Assembly: GCF_021044685.1 (NCBI RefSeq)
Contig: NZ_CP088014.1
Location: 6,868,001-6,932,000, forward strand
DNA: 64,000 nucleotides
Direction: 5' to 3'
Source: Bradyrhizobium daqingense
Lineage (GTDB): Bacteria; Pseudomonadota; Alphaproteobacteria; Rhizobiales; Xanthobacteraceae
Under the pieces are notes generated by a model. It searched no databases, was not told where the DNA came from, and worked only from the letters and a program-made list of their open reading frames with translations. Of this stretch, positions 16,965 to 26,364 are shown in pieces. The position numbers and the translations under genes were made by a program. Position 1 is the first letter of the stretch; each line of letters starts with the position of its first letter.

Positions 16965-18020
16965 ATGACGAAACACATCAAGCTCCCGGTCATTCTCACC
17001 GCTCTGCTGGCCGCCACGCAAAGCTTGGCAGCCGAAACCAAAGGGGCTGGCTCGACCTTCGTTTCGCCTGTGATGGCCAAATGGATCGACGCATATAATA
17101 CCCAGACAGGCCATGCCGTCAGCTACCAAGCAGTCGGTTCGGGCATCGGGGTCGATTTGATCAAGAAAGGGGCCGTCGATTTCGGCGCAAGCGACATGCC
17201 GCTCGATCCCAAGCAGTTGGACAGGCTCGGCCTGATGCAATTCCCGATCGTGATCGGAGGCGTCGTGCCGGTCGTCAATATCGCCGGTGTCAGGCCCGGA
17301 CAGATCCGTTTCACCGGGCAGGTGCTCGCCGACATCTATCTCGGCAAGCTCAAATCATGGAATGATCCGGCCATCAGCGAGATCAATCCCGACATCAGAT
17401 TGCCGAATGCGCCGATCGCCGTGGTCCATCGCGTCGACGGATCCGGCACGACATTCAACTGGACGAACTACCTCTCGAAGGTCAGCCCACGATGGAAGAC
17501 GAGCGTCGGTGAAGGCATATCGGTCAAGTGGCCGCTCGGAGTGGGCGGCAAGGGCAATGAGGGCGTCGCTTCGCTGGTCAGCCGCGTTCCGGGCTCGATC
17601 GGTTACCTCGAATACACCTACGCACTGCAACGGCTGGGTAAGATCGCCTTCGGCCTGGTGCAGAACAGCGCCGGCCATTTCGTGATCCCCGACGCAGGAT
17701 CGTTCAAGGCTGCAGCCTCCAGTGCGGACTGGAAAGCGGCGAAGGATTTCCATCTGGTGCTGACCGACGCCCCCGGCGAAGACGCCTACCCCATCACGGC
17801 CACGACCTTCGTGCTGATGCCGAAGGGGCCGAAATCTCCGGAGCGGTCGGCAGCAGCCATGGACTTCGTCCGCTGGTCGCTCGTAAGCGGAAGATCATAT
17901 GCCGAAACGCTCAACTACGTGCCGCTGCCGCCTCTCTTGATCGACCACATCGAACACTATTGGCGAAAAAGCATCGGGGCGGCCGAAACGGTCTCTGCAT
18001 CAGCCGACACCGAGCACTGA
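16965..18020 (+). CDS. pstS: Phosphate-binding periplasmic protein, PstS family
   Basis: A 351-residue exported protein; start taken at ATG 16965, with ATG 16959 equally possible. The signal is HIKLPVILTALLAATQSLAA. Ligand-loop motifs match PstS: ETKGAGSTFVSPVMAKW, YQAVGSGIGVDLIKKGAVDFGASD, HRVDGSGTTFNWTNYLSKV and GGKGNEGVASLV. PstS delivers phosphate to the PstCAB transporter, but no pst genes are adjacent. It may be an accessory or stand-alone phosphate protein. The C-terminus carries a short extra tail after the fold. Confidence 0.88.
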   Translation: MTKHIKLPVILTALLAATQSLAAETKGAGSTFVSPVMAKWIDAYNTQTGHAVSYQAVGSGIGVDLIKKGAVDFGASDMPLDPKQLDRLGLMQFPIVIGGVVPVVNIAGVRPGQIRFTGQVLADIYLGKLKSWNDPAISEINPDIRLPNAPIAVVHRVDGSGTTFNWTNYLSKVSPRWKTSVGEGISVKWPLGVGGKGNEGVASLVSRVPGSIGYLEYTYALQRLGKIAFGLVQNSAGHFVIPDAGSFKAAASSADWKAAKDFHLVLTDAPGEDAYPITATTFVLMPKGPKSPERSAAAMDFVRWSLVSGRSYAETLNYVPLPPLLIDHIEHYWRKSIGAAETVSASADTEH

Positions 18021-18178
18021 GCCCAAGGCAGCGCTCGCGCTATCCCGGCGACCTTCACGCTGATGCGAACACACGAGAGTTCCTCGTTAGTCGGAGCGGA
18101 ACGGCCCCGACATCAGCGACGATGGGAACGTCGTCAGAAGCGGCAGGTTGTCTTCGAGGTGAAGTCAAGGAGACGACG

Positions 18179-18457
18179 ATGAAGAAGATCATTCTGGCAT
18201 CCGCGTGCATCATGGCCCTGGCGACCGGCGGCGCCGTCGCGCAGACCCAACCCGCCCCGGGCGCTTCCGGCCAGGGCGACGTCGGTCCCTCGTCGCGAGG
18301 GCCCGGGACCAAGGGGATGACGACAGGCCGTTCGTCGAACATGCAAAACGAGGCCAGCGACAGCAAGGGCGCACAGACTCCATCGGCCGGCGGCAGCAAC
18401 ACCAACAACATGGGCAGCCAGGCCGGCGGGAGCGCGGGTGCAGGCGCAGGCAAATAA
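18179..18457 (+). CDS. Small exported Gly/Ser/Asn-rich protein
   Basis: A 92-residue protein beginning at ATG 18179 after an AAGGAGAC ribosome site. It has a clean signal peptide (KKIILASACIMALATGGAVAQ) and a disordered mature part rich in Gly, Ser, Asn and Gln, ending GSAGAGAGK. It has no cysteine or recognisable domain. It resembles the protein at 11967-12224 in layout. Such small exported proteins are common in Bradyrhizobium from my recollection, with no assigned role. Confidence 0.65.
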   Translation: MKKIILASACIMALATGGAVAQTQPAPGASGQGDVGPSSRGPGTKGMTTGRSSNMQNEASDSKGAQTPSAGGSNTNNMGSQAGGSAGAGAGK

Positions 18458-18800
18458 AGCGCCCCGCTCGAAAATCTGGAGAGGGGCCGAGGCTCCTCTC
18501 GCCGGCCCGGGACCGAACAGCTCGTCGCCGTCGACGTCATACGTAAAGGTCGACGAACGAGACTTGCTCAGGCGCATCTTGGAGATCTCGCGTTCACTCC
18601 CTCTCGACAGAACAGTAGCCGCGGATGATGTCGCCGGGCCGTACTGTAGCGCCGGCATCGCGCGCCCATTCTTCACGATGCACAGATGTTCTGCAATTGG
18701 TCCCACCTACATTGACATCGGTGTGACGGCCGGGGCAGTTTTTCATATTGCTGACGAATCAGCGATTGCCTCACGCCGAGTACCTCTTGGACAACTCCCA

Positions 18801-19949
18801 GTGCTGTCGAGACTGATATCGTTGCTGCGCCGCATCCCCGCGGTGAAATGGGCGTTCACCCGGCTTCGGTCTTCGGCGCACGGCGGCAGTGTTGACATCG
18901 CGCCGAGTGCCGCAGCTGGTCCAGCCACCATCGTTGAAGTCGCGGAAACTGCGCCAGCTCCCGTCGCAGGCCTCGGCGCGGCACCTCTCCATGAAGATGC
19001 TGACCTCGCGGTTGCGGCTCCGGTTGCTGAGGATGACACGGCTGTTTGTGCCGTCGCGGAGAGCCCGTCGACCGACATCTGCACCAACGACGCTTCAGCT
19101 GCGAAGTCGCCGACAGAGGCCGATGTGGTTTTGGCGGTGCCTGCCATCGAGGAGGCTTCGGTTTCACCGCCGGATCTCACGCACGAGCCGGTCGCAGCTG
19201 CCCATGTCGTCACCGATATCTCTTCTGATATCCAGGCTCCGTTCGAACCCGTCGTTGCAGAGGTATTGCCACTTTCGTCGGCCGAGGTCGAGACCGCGCT
19301 GGATGTTCCCGACGCCATCGCCGAGCACGGTCCCTCGCTCGTCGTCCCCACAGCCATCGATCCGTTGGCCGACGAAATCCTCGCAATCGCAGTCGACGCC
19401 GACAGCGTTGCTGCGGACGTGCCGGCAGCCAGCTCCGACGACGGCTCTTCTCCGAACGTCGAGATTACGCCGCCCCCCGCAAGCGATCCTCCGCGCGCCG
19501 CAGACATTGCTGCGGAGGCTCCGTCCGCCGAACCAGGCGCCGCCGTCACGAGCACCGAGCCTCCCGCCCCTGTCAGTCCGCCCTCCGAAGTCCGCAACGT
19601 GCGGAAAGTTCGGGCCCGCCCGGCGGAACCCGCCGATCGCGCCGCATTGATCCGGCAGCGCTGGGCAGAAACCGGCGTCAGGATGTGGAATCCTCGCCTT
19701 CACGGCACCGGCGATGCCACGCTCAACATCCAGGGCAGTGTCGGGTTGCTGCCGCCCGCGCCGGGCGAAACGATGCCCCGCTACGACAAGCTGGAATTCA
19801 AGATGCTCGGCGGGCAGATCGTCTGCGAAGGGATCATCGTCGAGGCGCCCGTGTACGCGAGCCAGCGCAATTTCACGCGGCTCGCCGAGCCCACGAAATC
19901 CGATCGGGTCCGCGAGCCCGTGCGGGAACGCCAGGCCGCGCTCGCCTGA
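18801..19949 (+). CDS. Ala/Pro-rich protein with conserved-looking C-terminal domain
   Basis: The frame is open from 18438, but 18458-18800 lacks coding character. I favour GTG 18801, giving 382 residues that open with a short basic, hydrophobic segment (LSRLISLLRRIPAVKWAFTRL). Residues ~30-290 are acidic, Ala/Pro/Val-rich and disordered. The last ~90 residues form a compact unit (RQRWAETGVRMWNPRLHG, DATLNIQGSVGLLPPAPGE, KLEFKMLGGQIVCEGIIVEA). I do not recognise that unit. A long disordered spacer with a folded end suggests an envelope-spanning or tethering protein, but this is speculative. Start uncertain. Confidence 0.55.
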   Translation: MLSRLISLLRRIPAVKWAFTRLRSSAHGGSVDIAPSAAAGPATIVEVAETAPAPVAGLGAAPLHEDADLAVAAPVAEDDTAVCAVAESPSTDICTNDASAAKSPTEADVVLAVPAIEEASVSPPDLTHEPVAAAHVVTDISSDIQAPFEPVVAEVLPLSSAEVETALDVPDAIAEHGPSLVVPTAIDPLADEILAIAVDADSVAADVPAASSDDGSSPNVEITPPPASDPPRAADIAAEAPSAEPGAAVTSTEPPAPVSPPSEVRNVRKVRARPAEPADRAALIRQRWAETGVRMWNPRLHGTGDATLNIQGSVGLLPPAPGETMPRYDKLEFKMLGGQIVCEGIIVEAPVYASQRNFTRLAEPTKSDRVREPVRERQAALA

Positions 19950-20108
19950 TCCTTTCCTCTGCGACCGACCATCAGCGCGCGAAGTGCTGGGGTAATGTCC
20001 CGATCTGGGAGATCGCATATGCTCGCGAAGACGTAACTTGCGCAGTGGTCGAGACACACGACATCCTCGCGCCCGATCAAACGACAAGAACAATCTGGGA
20101 GATGAACC

Positions 20109-20993
20109 ATGAGAAGGCTGACGGCCGCATTGTGCGCAATGGTGCTGCTTACGACCGGCGCGCAGGCGCAGACCATCAAGGATTTCCTGGCAGCGGCCAT
20201 GCAGAAGTGGACGGCGCCGTTCGAGCCGTTCCAGCTCATCGGCAACATCTACTATGTCGGAACCGCTGGCATCGCCGTCTACGTCATCAAGACATCGCAA
20301 GGCCTGATCCTGATGGATACCGCGATGCCCCAGTCGACCGGCATGATCAAGGACAACATCGCCAAGCTCGGCTTCAAGGTTTCCGACATCAAGCTCATCC
20401 TCAACTCGCATGCGCATCTCGACCACACCGGCGGCTTCGCCGAGATCAAGAAGGAGACCGGCGCGCAACTCGTGGCCGGCGAGCGCGACAAGCCGCTGCT
20501 CGAAGGCGGCTACTATCCCGGCGACGAGAAGAACCAGGACCTCGCCTTCCCCGCGGTAAAGGTGGACCGCACGGTGAAGGAAGGCGACAAGGTCACGCTC
20601 GGCGATGTCACGTTGACGGCGCATGCGACGCCCGGCCATTCGCCGGGTTGCACGAGCTGGGAGATGAGCGTCAAGGACGGCGATCAGACCCGCGAGGTGT
20701 TGTTCTTCTGTAGCGGCACTGTGGCGCTGAACAGGCTGGTCGGCCAGCCGACCTATCCCGGCATCGTCGACGATTACCGCGCGACCTACGCCAAGGCCAA
20801 GGCGATGAAGATCGACGTGCTCCTCGGGCCGCATCCGGAAGTCTATGGCATGCAGGCCAAGCGCGCAGAGATGAAGGACGGCGCACCGAATCCCTTCGTC
20901 AAGCCGGGAGAGCTCGCAACCTACATCGCGGGCCTTTCGGATGATTTCGACAAGCAGCTGGCCAAGCAGACTGCGGCGGTCGAGAAGAAGTAG
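20109..20993 (+). CDS. Subclass B3 metallo-beta-lactamase, BJP-1-like
   Basis: A 294-residue exported zinc hydrolase from ATG 20109 (signal MRRLTAALCAMVLLTTGAQAQ). Zinc ligands are H101, H103, D105 and H106 (NSHAHLDHTGG), the later His in HATPGHSPGCTSW and a C-terminal His in LLGPHPEVYGM. Subclass B3 enzymes use these to open beta-lactam rings. Very long stretches (KTSQGLILMDTAMPQSTGMI, ERDKPLLEGGYYPGDEKN) agree with my memory of the characterised BJP-1 of Bradyrhizobium, a main reason for the genus call. It is monocistronic, with ATCTGGGAG before the start. Natural chromosomal gene, not in a resistance element. Confidence 0.92.
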   Translation: MRRLTAALCAMVLLTTGAQAQTIKDFLAAAMQKWTAPFEPFQLIGNIYYVGTAGIAVYVIKTSQGLILMDTAMPQSTGMIKDNIAKLGFKVSDIKLILNSHAHLDHTGGFAEIKKETGAQLVAGERDKPLLEGGYYPGDEKNQDLAFPAVKVDRTVKEGDKVTLGDVTLTAHATPGHSPGCTSWEMSVKDGDQTREVLFFCSGTVALNRLVGQPTYPGIVDDYRATYAKAKAMKIDVLLGPHPEVYGMQAKRAEMKDGAPNPFVKPGELATYIAGLSDDFDKQLAKQTAAVEKK

Positions 20994-21164
20994 CGGCGAC
21001 CACGCGTCAGCCTTGCGCAGAGAGGCGAACCAGCACGTCAGCCCGAGCCGCTGACGTGCGACAATGCGCTGCGCCGCGCATGGTTAGCAGGACGTAGCCG
21101 CAAACCACCTGACTGGGCCGAAACGTCCGACTCGGGCGCTCGACATGCTTAGCAGGGCCTCACC

Positions 21165-21823
21165 TTGCACGGTTCTGGAAGCCCCGCGGCTCATGCAACA
21201 GGCACTGCCCTGTCCGGCGGAGCCCGATCTACGCGCCCTTTACCCGGGCCGTGGCCGCCAGACTGGCTGACGATGATCGTGCCGAGCGTGCTCACGGTGC
21301 TCGCGGGCTTGCGCACCTATTGGTGGCTGCGTCAGCGCCATCTTGTGCGCAGCGACGCCGACATCCTGCGCAATCCGCGCGCCACCAACTGGCTGACGCT
21401 GCCGATCGGCGCCGGCTTCACCGTATGGTCCTTCGCGGCTCTACCCTTACGGCGACGCTCAAGGCAATGGGCTGCGGCGTCTCGCTGGACGATTTCGGCA
21501 CCGGCTATTCGTCACTGAGCCATGTGCACCGGCTGCCGCTCGACAAGATCAAGATCGACCGCAGCTTCGTTTCCGACATCAACGACAATCCCGTGAGCTA
21601 CAAGATCATCAAGTCGCTCACGGGCCTGTGCGACGACATGGAGATCGCCTGCGTCGTCGAGGGCGTCGAGACGCGCGCGCAGCTCGACACCCTGCGCCGC
21701 CTGGGCTGCGACTTCATCCAAGGCTATTATTTCGCCAAGCCCATGACGGCCGGCGCGATCGGCGACTATCTGGCGAAGGAACGGCAGCGCCTCGACGGCG
21801 CCGAGGCCAAGGTCGTAGCCTGA
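21165..21823 (+). pseudogene. Remnant of a GGDEF/EAL-type c-di-GMP protein
   Basis: Two pieces of one ancestral gene lie in different frames. At 21165-~21450 one frame encodes a membrane-type N-terminus (WLTMIVPSVLTVLAGLRTYWWLRQRHLV). From ~21455 another frame encodes only the C-terminal half of an EAL domain (VSLDDFGTGYSSLSHVHRL, LDKIKIDRSFVSDI, VVEGVETRAQLDTLRRLGC, IQGYYFAKPM). The EAL motif itself, its first metal ligands and any GGDEF domain are missing. The junction near 21450-21465 looks like a large internal deletion plus frameshift. The product cannot be an active phosphodiesterase. Confidence 0.72.
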
Positions 21824-21830
21824 GGCGCGA

Positions 21831-23501
21831 TTACGTCGAAAGGGTCGGCAGATCGAGCCCCTTGTCCCGGGCGCAGTCGATCGCGGTCTCATAGCCCGCA
21901 TCGGCATGGCGCATGACGCCGCTTGCCGGGTCGTTCCAGAGCACGCGCTCGATCCGCCTGGCCGCTTCCGGCGTGCCGTCGGCGACGATCACCATGCCGG
22001 CGTGCTGGGAATAGCCGATGCCGACGCCGCCGCCATGATGCAGCGAGACCCAGGTCGCGCCGCTGGCGCAGTTGAGCAGCGCATTGAGTAGAGGCCAATC
22101 GGACACCGCGTCCGATCCGTCCTTCATCGCCTCGGTCTCGCGGTTGGGGCTCGCCACCGAGCCGCTGTCGAGATGATCGCGGCCGATCACGATCGGTGCC
22201 TTGAGCTCGCCGCGCGCCACCATCTCGTTGAAGGCAAGGCCGAGACGATGCCGATCGCCGAGACCGACCCAGCAGATCCGCGCCGGCAGGCCTTGGAACT
22301 TGATGCGCTGCTTGGCCATGTCCAGCCAATTGTGCAGATGCTTGTCGTCAGGCATCAGCTCCTTGACCTTGGCGTCGGTCTTGAAGATGTCCTCGGGATC
22401 GCCCGACAGCGCAGCCCAGCGGAACGGCCCGACGCCGCGGCAGAACAAGGGGCGGATATAAGCGGGCACGAAGCCCGGGAAATCGAAGGCGTTCTTCAGG
22501 CCCATGTCCTGCGCCATCTGGCGGATGTTGTTGCCATAGTCGAGCGTCGGGATGCCCTGCGCATGGAAATCCAGCATGGCCTGGACGTGCTCGACCATCG
22601 AGGTCTTCGAGGCGCGCTCGACCGATTTCGGATCGGAGGCGCGCTTGGCTTCCCATTCCGCGAGTGTCCACCCCTTGGGCAAATAGCCGTTGATCGGATC
22701 GTGCGCGCTGGTCTGGTCGGTGACGATGTCGGGCCTGACGCCGCGGCGCACCAGCTCCGGAAAAATCTCCGCGGCATTGCCGAGCAGGCCGACCGAGACG
22801 GCCTTCTTCGTCTGCGCGGCGTCGGCCATGATCGCGAGGGCTTCGTCGAGGGTCGCGGCCTGGCGATCGAGGTAACCGGTACGCAGCCGCATCTCGATAC
22901 GGCTCGGCTGACATTCAACCGCGAGCATCGAGGCGCCGGCCATGGTCGCGGCCAGCGGCTGCGCGCCGCCCATGCCGCCGAGACCAGCCGTGAGAATCCA
23001 TTTGCCGGCGAGGCTGCCGCCATAGTGGCGCCGGCCGACCTCGACGAAGGTCTCGTAGGTGCCCTGCACGATGCCCTGGCTGCCGATATAGATCCAGGAG
23101 CCCGCCGTCATCTGGCCGTACATCATCAGGCCCTTGCGATCGAGCTCGTTGAAATGATCGAGCGTCGCCCAATGCGGCACGATGTTGGAGTTCGCGATCA
23201 GCACGCGCGGCGCATCCGCATGGGTGCGGAACACGCCGACCGGCTTGCCGGACTGGACCAGCAGCGTCTGGTCGCCTTCCAGTGAGCGCAAGGCCGCCGC
23301 GATCCGGTCGAAGCTGTCCCAGTCGCGCGCGGCGCGGCCGATGCCGCCATAGACCACGAGCTCGCTCGGGCGCTCGGCGACATCAGGATCGAGATTATTC
23401 ATCAGCATGCGCAACGGCGCTTCCGTCAGCCAGCTCTTGGCGCTGATGTCGCTGCCGCGGGGAGCGCGGATGATGCGGTCATTGTCCAGTCGGCGGTTCA
23501 T
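21831..23501 (-). CDS. hutU: Urocanate hydratase
   Basis: A 556-residue cytoplasmic enzyme that uses tightly bound NAD+ to hydrate urocanate to imidazolonepropionate, step two of histidine degradation. Length is normal. Hallmarks are LVVYGGIGRAARDWDSFD, MYGQMTAGSWIYIGSQGIVQGTYET (given here in part), WILTAGLGGMGGAQPL, FPGFVPAYIRPLFCRG with the active-site Cys, and GVGIGYSQHAGMVIVADG. The start codon overlaps the hutH stop by 4 bp, so the order of transcription is hutI-hutH-hutU. Confidence 0.97.
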   Translation of the reverse strand: MNRRLDNDRIIRAPRGSDISAKSWLTEAPLRMLMNNLDPDVAERPSELVVYGGIGRAARDWDSFDRIAAALRSLEGDQTLLVQSGKPVGVFRTHADAPRVLIANSNIVPHWATLDHFNELDRKGLMMYGQMTAGSWIYIGSQGIVQGTYETFVEVGRRHYGGSLAGKWILTAGLGGMGGAQPLAATMAGASMLAVECQPSRIEMRLRTGYLDRQAATLDEALAIMADAAQTKKAVSVGLLGNAAEIFPELVRRGVRPDIVTDQTSAHDPINGYLPKGWTLAEWEAKRASDPKSVERASKTSMVEHVQAMLDFHAQGIPTLDYGNNIRQMAQDMGLKNAFDFPGFVPAYIRPLFCRGVGPFRWAALSGDPEDIFKTDAKVKELMPDDKHLHNWLDMAKQRIKFQGLPARICWVGLGDRHRLGLAFNEMVARGELKAPIVIGRDHLDSGSVASPNRETEAMKDGSDAVSDWPLLNALLNCASGATWVSLHHGGGVGIGYSQHAGMVIVADGTPEAARRIERVLWNDPASGVMRHADAGYETAIDCARDKGLDLPTLST

Positions 23502-25081
23502 GCGGACCTCTCATCAAGTCTCGGAAACGGGTCGGATGGAAGTGCGGTGATCGCGATGGCCGGCAACGCATCGGCTTCGATCAGCGCAGCGGCTTCGGCG
23601 AGATCGCCGGCCATGTAACGGTCGGCGCCGAGCGCGGGCACCTGCTCGCGCAGCTTGGCAACGACGGCAGCAAGCGGCGCGCTGGTCGCATGAGGCGCGC
23701 GCAGCGTGATGCCTTGCGCCGCGACCAGAAGCTCGATGCCGAGGATCGCGGCGAGATTGTCAGCCATATCCGACAGCCGCCGCGCAGCATGCGCGGCCAT
23801 CGAGACATGATCTTCCTGGTTGGCGCTGGTCGGCGTCGAATCGATCGAGCAGGCAGCCGCGCGCTGCTTGTTCTCGGCATAGAGCGCGGCCGCCGTCACC
23901 TCGGCGATCATGAAGCCGGAATTGATGCCGGGATCTGGCGTCAGGAACGGCGGCAGGCCGAAATTGAGCGCAGGATCGACCAGCGTGGCGATGCGGCGCT
24001 CGCTGATGGCGCCGATCTCCGACAGCGCGAGTGCAATCGCGTCGGCGGCGAAGGCCACCGGCTCGGCGTGGAAATTGCCGCCGGAGACGATCTCGCCGGT
24101 CTCGACCAGCACCAGCGGATTGTCGGTGACGGCATTGGCCTCGACGATCAGTGTGCGCGCCGCTTGCGTGATCAGGTCGAGCGCGGCGCCCGCGACCTGC
24201 GGCTGGCAGCGCAGGCAATAGGGATCCTGCACGCGCTCGTCACCTTCGAGATGCGACAGACGGATATCACTGCCATCGAGCAGCGCCGTCAGCGTCGCGG
24301 CCGCGGCGATCTGCCCTGCATGTCCGCGCAATGCCTGGATCTCGGGCCGAAACGGCGCCGTTGAGGCCATCGCCGCGTCCACCGATAATGCGCCGGTCAC
24401 GAGAGCGGCGCGGGCCAAGCGGAATGCGCGCAGCACGCCTGATATGGCGTAGGCGGTCGAGAACTGTGTGCCGTTGATCAGCGCCAGCCCCTCCTTGGGG
24501 CCGAGCGTCAGTGGCGCCAGGCCGGCAGCCTCGAGCGCATCGGCGCCGGACACGATCTTCCCGTCAACGATCGCCTGGCCTTCGCCGATCATCACCGCCG
24601 TCATATGCGCCAGCGGCGCAAGATCGCCGGAGGCGCCCACGGAGCCCTGCTGTGGCACCAATGGGTAGACCTGTTGGGCCAGCATATCCTGCAACTGCTC
24701 GATCACCTCGCGGCGCACGCCGGAAGCGCCGCGACCGAGCGAGACGATCTTCAGCGCCATCATCAGGCGGACGATCGGCTCCGGTGTCGGCTGGCCGACG
24801 CCGCAGCAATGCGAGACGATGAGATTGCGCTGGAGCAGCGCGGTCTGATCGGGCGGGATGCGCTTCGACGCCAGCTTCCCGAAGCCTGTGTTGATGCCAT
24901 AGACCGGTGCGTCGGCGCGCGCCGCCTTCGCGACGATCTCCGCCGCGGCCTCGACGCGCGGCCAGAACGAGGCATCGAGCACGACAGGAGCTCCCTCGAG
25001 CACGCGCGCGAGATCGTCGAGGCTGACCGCTCCCGGCTTGACGACGATGGTCGCGCCCGGCCCTGTCACTGTCCCCTCCAT
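23498..25081 (-). CDS. hutH: Histidine ammonia-lyase
   Basis: A 527-residue enzyme that removes ammonia from histidine to give urocanate. The start is ATG 25081, inside the end of hutI (16-bp overlap); the open frame further upstream is a shadow of hutI. The MIO prosthetic group forms from A150-S151-G152 in GSVGASGDLAPLAHM. Other signatures are YGINTGFGKLAS, LINGTQFSTAYA, QDPYCLRCQPQV and NQEDHVSMAAHAARR. Slightly longer than the usual ~510 residues owing to a short N-terminal extension; all catalytic residues are present. Confidence 0.97.
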   Translation of the reverse strand: MEGTVTGPGATIVVKPGAVSLDDLARVLEGAPVVLDASFWPRVEAAAEIVAKAARADAPVYGINTGFGKLASKRIPPDQTALLQRNLIVSHCCGVGQPTPEPIVRLMMALKIVSLGRGASGVRREVIEQLQDMLAQQVYPLVPQQGSVGASGDLAPLAHMTAVMIGEGQAIVDGKIVSGADALEAAGLAPLTLGPKEGLALINGTQFSTAYAISGVLRAFRLARAALVTGALSVDAAMASTAPFRPEIQALRGHAGQIAAAATLTALLDGSDIRLSHLEGDERVQDPYCLRCQPQVAGAALDLITQAARTLIVEANAVTDNPLVLVETGEIVSGGNFHAEPVAFAADAIALALSEIGAISERRIATLVDPALNFGLPPFLTPDPGINSGFMIAEVTAAALYAENKQRAAACSIDSTPTSANQEDHVSMAAHAARRLSDMADNLAAILGIELLVAAQGITLRAPHATSAPLAAVVAKLREQVPALGADRYMAGDLAEAAALIEADALPAIAITALPSDPFPRLDERSA

Positions 25082-26280
25082 ACTCGGCGTTGCAGAGGGT
25101 TGAAGCCGATGCGATAGACCAGCTCCGCGGGACGCTCGATGTCCCAGATGGCGAGGTCGCACCATTTGCCGGCCTCTAACGTACCAGTCTCCTCCAGCAC
25201 GCCGAGCGCCCGCGCGCCTTCGCGGGTGACGCCGGCAAGGCATTCGGCAACTGTCATCCTAAACAGCGTCGCACCCATGTTCATCGCGAGCAGCAGCGAG
25301 GTCAGCGGAGAGCTGCCGGGATTGCAATCGGTCGCGAGTGCCATGGGGACACCAGCCTTGCGGAACGTCTCGACCGGCGGCTTCTGCGTCTCGCGGATGA
25401 AGTAGAATGCACCGGGCAGCAGCACCGCCACGGTACCCGCCTTCGCCATTGCGGCGGCGCCGGTCTCGTCGGTGTGCTCGAGGTGATCGGCCGAGAGCGC
25501 CGAGAATTTCGCCGCAAGCGTGGCACCACCGAGGTTCGACAGCTGATCGGCATGGAGCTTGACAGGCAGTCCAAGCTCCCGCGCCGTCTCGAACACCCGC
25601 GCGGTCTGTTCGGCCGAAAACGCGATACCCTCCATGAAGGCATCGACGGCATCGGCAAGGCCGGCCTTCGCGACGGCCGGCAGCATCTCGTTGCAGACGA
25701 GATCGATATAACGGTCCTTGTCGCCGGTGGCCTCCGGCGGCAATGCATGCGCGCCCAGGAAGGAAGTGCGAACCGCAACGGGCCGTTTCTGCCCAAGGCT
25801 GCGCGCGGCAGAGAGCTGGCGCATCTCGGTTTCGGTATCGAGCCCATATCCGGACTTGATCTCGATCGTGGTGACGCCCTCGGCGATCAAGGCGTCGAGC
25901 CGCGGCAACGCGCTCGCGACGAGCTCGGCTTCACTCGCCTTGCGCGTCGCCGCCACCGTCGACACGATACCGCCGCCGGCGCGCGCAATCTCCTCGTAGC
26001 TCGCGCCCTTCAGGCGCAGCTCGAATTCGTGCGCGCGATTGCCGCCATAGACGAGATGGGTGTGGCAATCGACAAGGCCGGGCGTGATCCAGCGTCCTTC
26101 GCAGTCGATCCGTTCGGTGGCATCGGCATCTGCCGGGAAATCAGTCTGCGCGCCCGCATAGACGATCCGGCCACCGTGCGCCGCGATCACGCCGCGGTCG
26201 ATCTCGCCCAGATCGGGACGGTCGGCCCGCATCGTGGCGAGCCGGGCATTATGCCAGATCCTGTCGAAGCGCTCTGCCAT
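25066..26280 (-). CDS. hutI: Imidazolonepropionase
   Basis: A 404-residue metal-dependent amidohydrolase that opens imidazolonepropionate to formimidoylglutamate, step three of the pathway. The metal motif is ITPGLVDCHTHLVYGGNR; further ligands are in LPVKLHADQLSNLGG and SADHLEHTDE, and PMALATDCNPGSSPLTSLLL holds the late Asp. It is first in the leftward hut operon, 30 bp from the palindromic operator at 26311-26330, and the stop overlaps the hutH start. Confidence 0.96.
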   Translation of the reverse strand: MAERFDRIWHNARLATMRADRPDLGEIDRGVIAAHGGRIVYAGAQTDFPADADATERIDCEGRWITPGLVDCHTHLVYGGNRAHEFELRLKGASYEEIARAGGGIVSTVAATRKASEAELVASALPRLDALIAEGVTTIEIKSGYGLDTETEMRQLSAARSLGQKRPVAVRTSFLGAHALPPEATGDKDRYIDLVCNEMLPAVAKAGLADAVDAFMEGIAFSAEQTARVFETARELGLPVKLHADQLSNLGGATLAAKFSALSADHLEHTDETGAAAMAKAGTVAVLLPGAFYFIRETQKPPVETFRKAGVPMALATDCNPGSSPLTSLLLAMNMGATLFRMTVAECLAGVTREGARALGVLEETGTLEAGKWCDLAIWDIERPAELVYRIGFNPLQRRVWRGQ

Positions 26281-26310
26281 GCAACGGTCCCTTCGCGTGG
26301 GATGCTTGAC

Positions 26311-26330
26311 TTATATGTCTAGACATATAA
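26311..26330. promoter_or_regulatory. Perfect 20-bp palindrome between divergent hut operons, likely HutC operator
   Basis: TTATATGTCTAGACATATAA reads identically on both strands. It is centred in the 84-bp gap between hutI (-) and hutF (+) and partly overlaps a good -10 box (TATAAT, 26326-26331). hutC, encoding a GntR-family repressor that is normally relieved by urocanate, is the second gene on the right. Position, symmetry and AT-rich half sites fit one shared operator that controls both arms. Confidence 0.82.
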
Positions 26331-26364
26331 TCGTGAGATCGTTCTGTCCAGCCGGCGTGTAACC

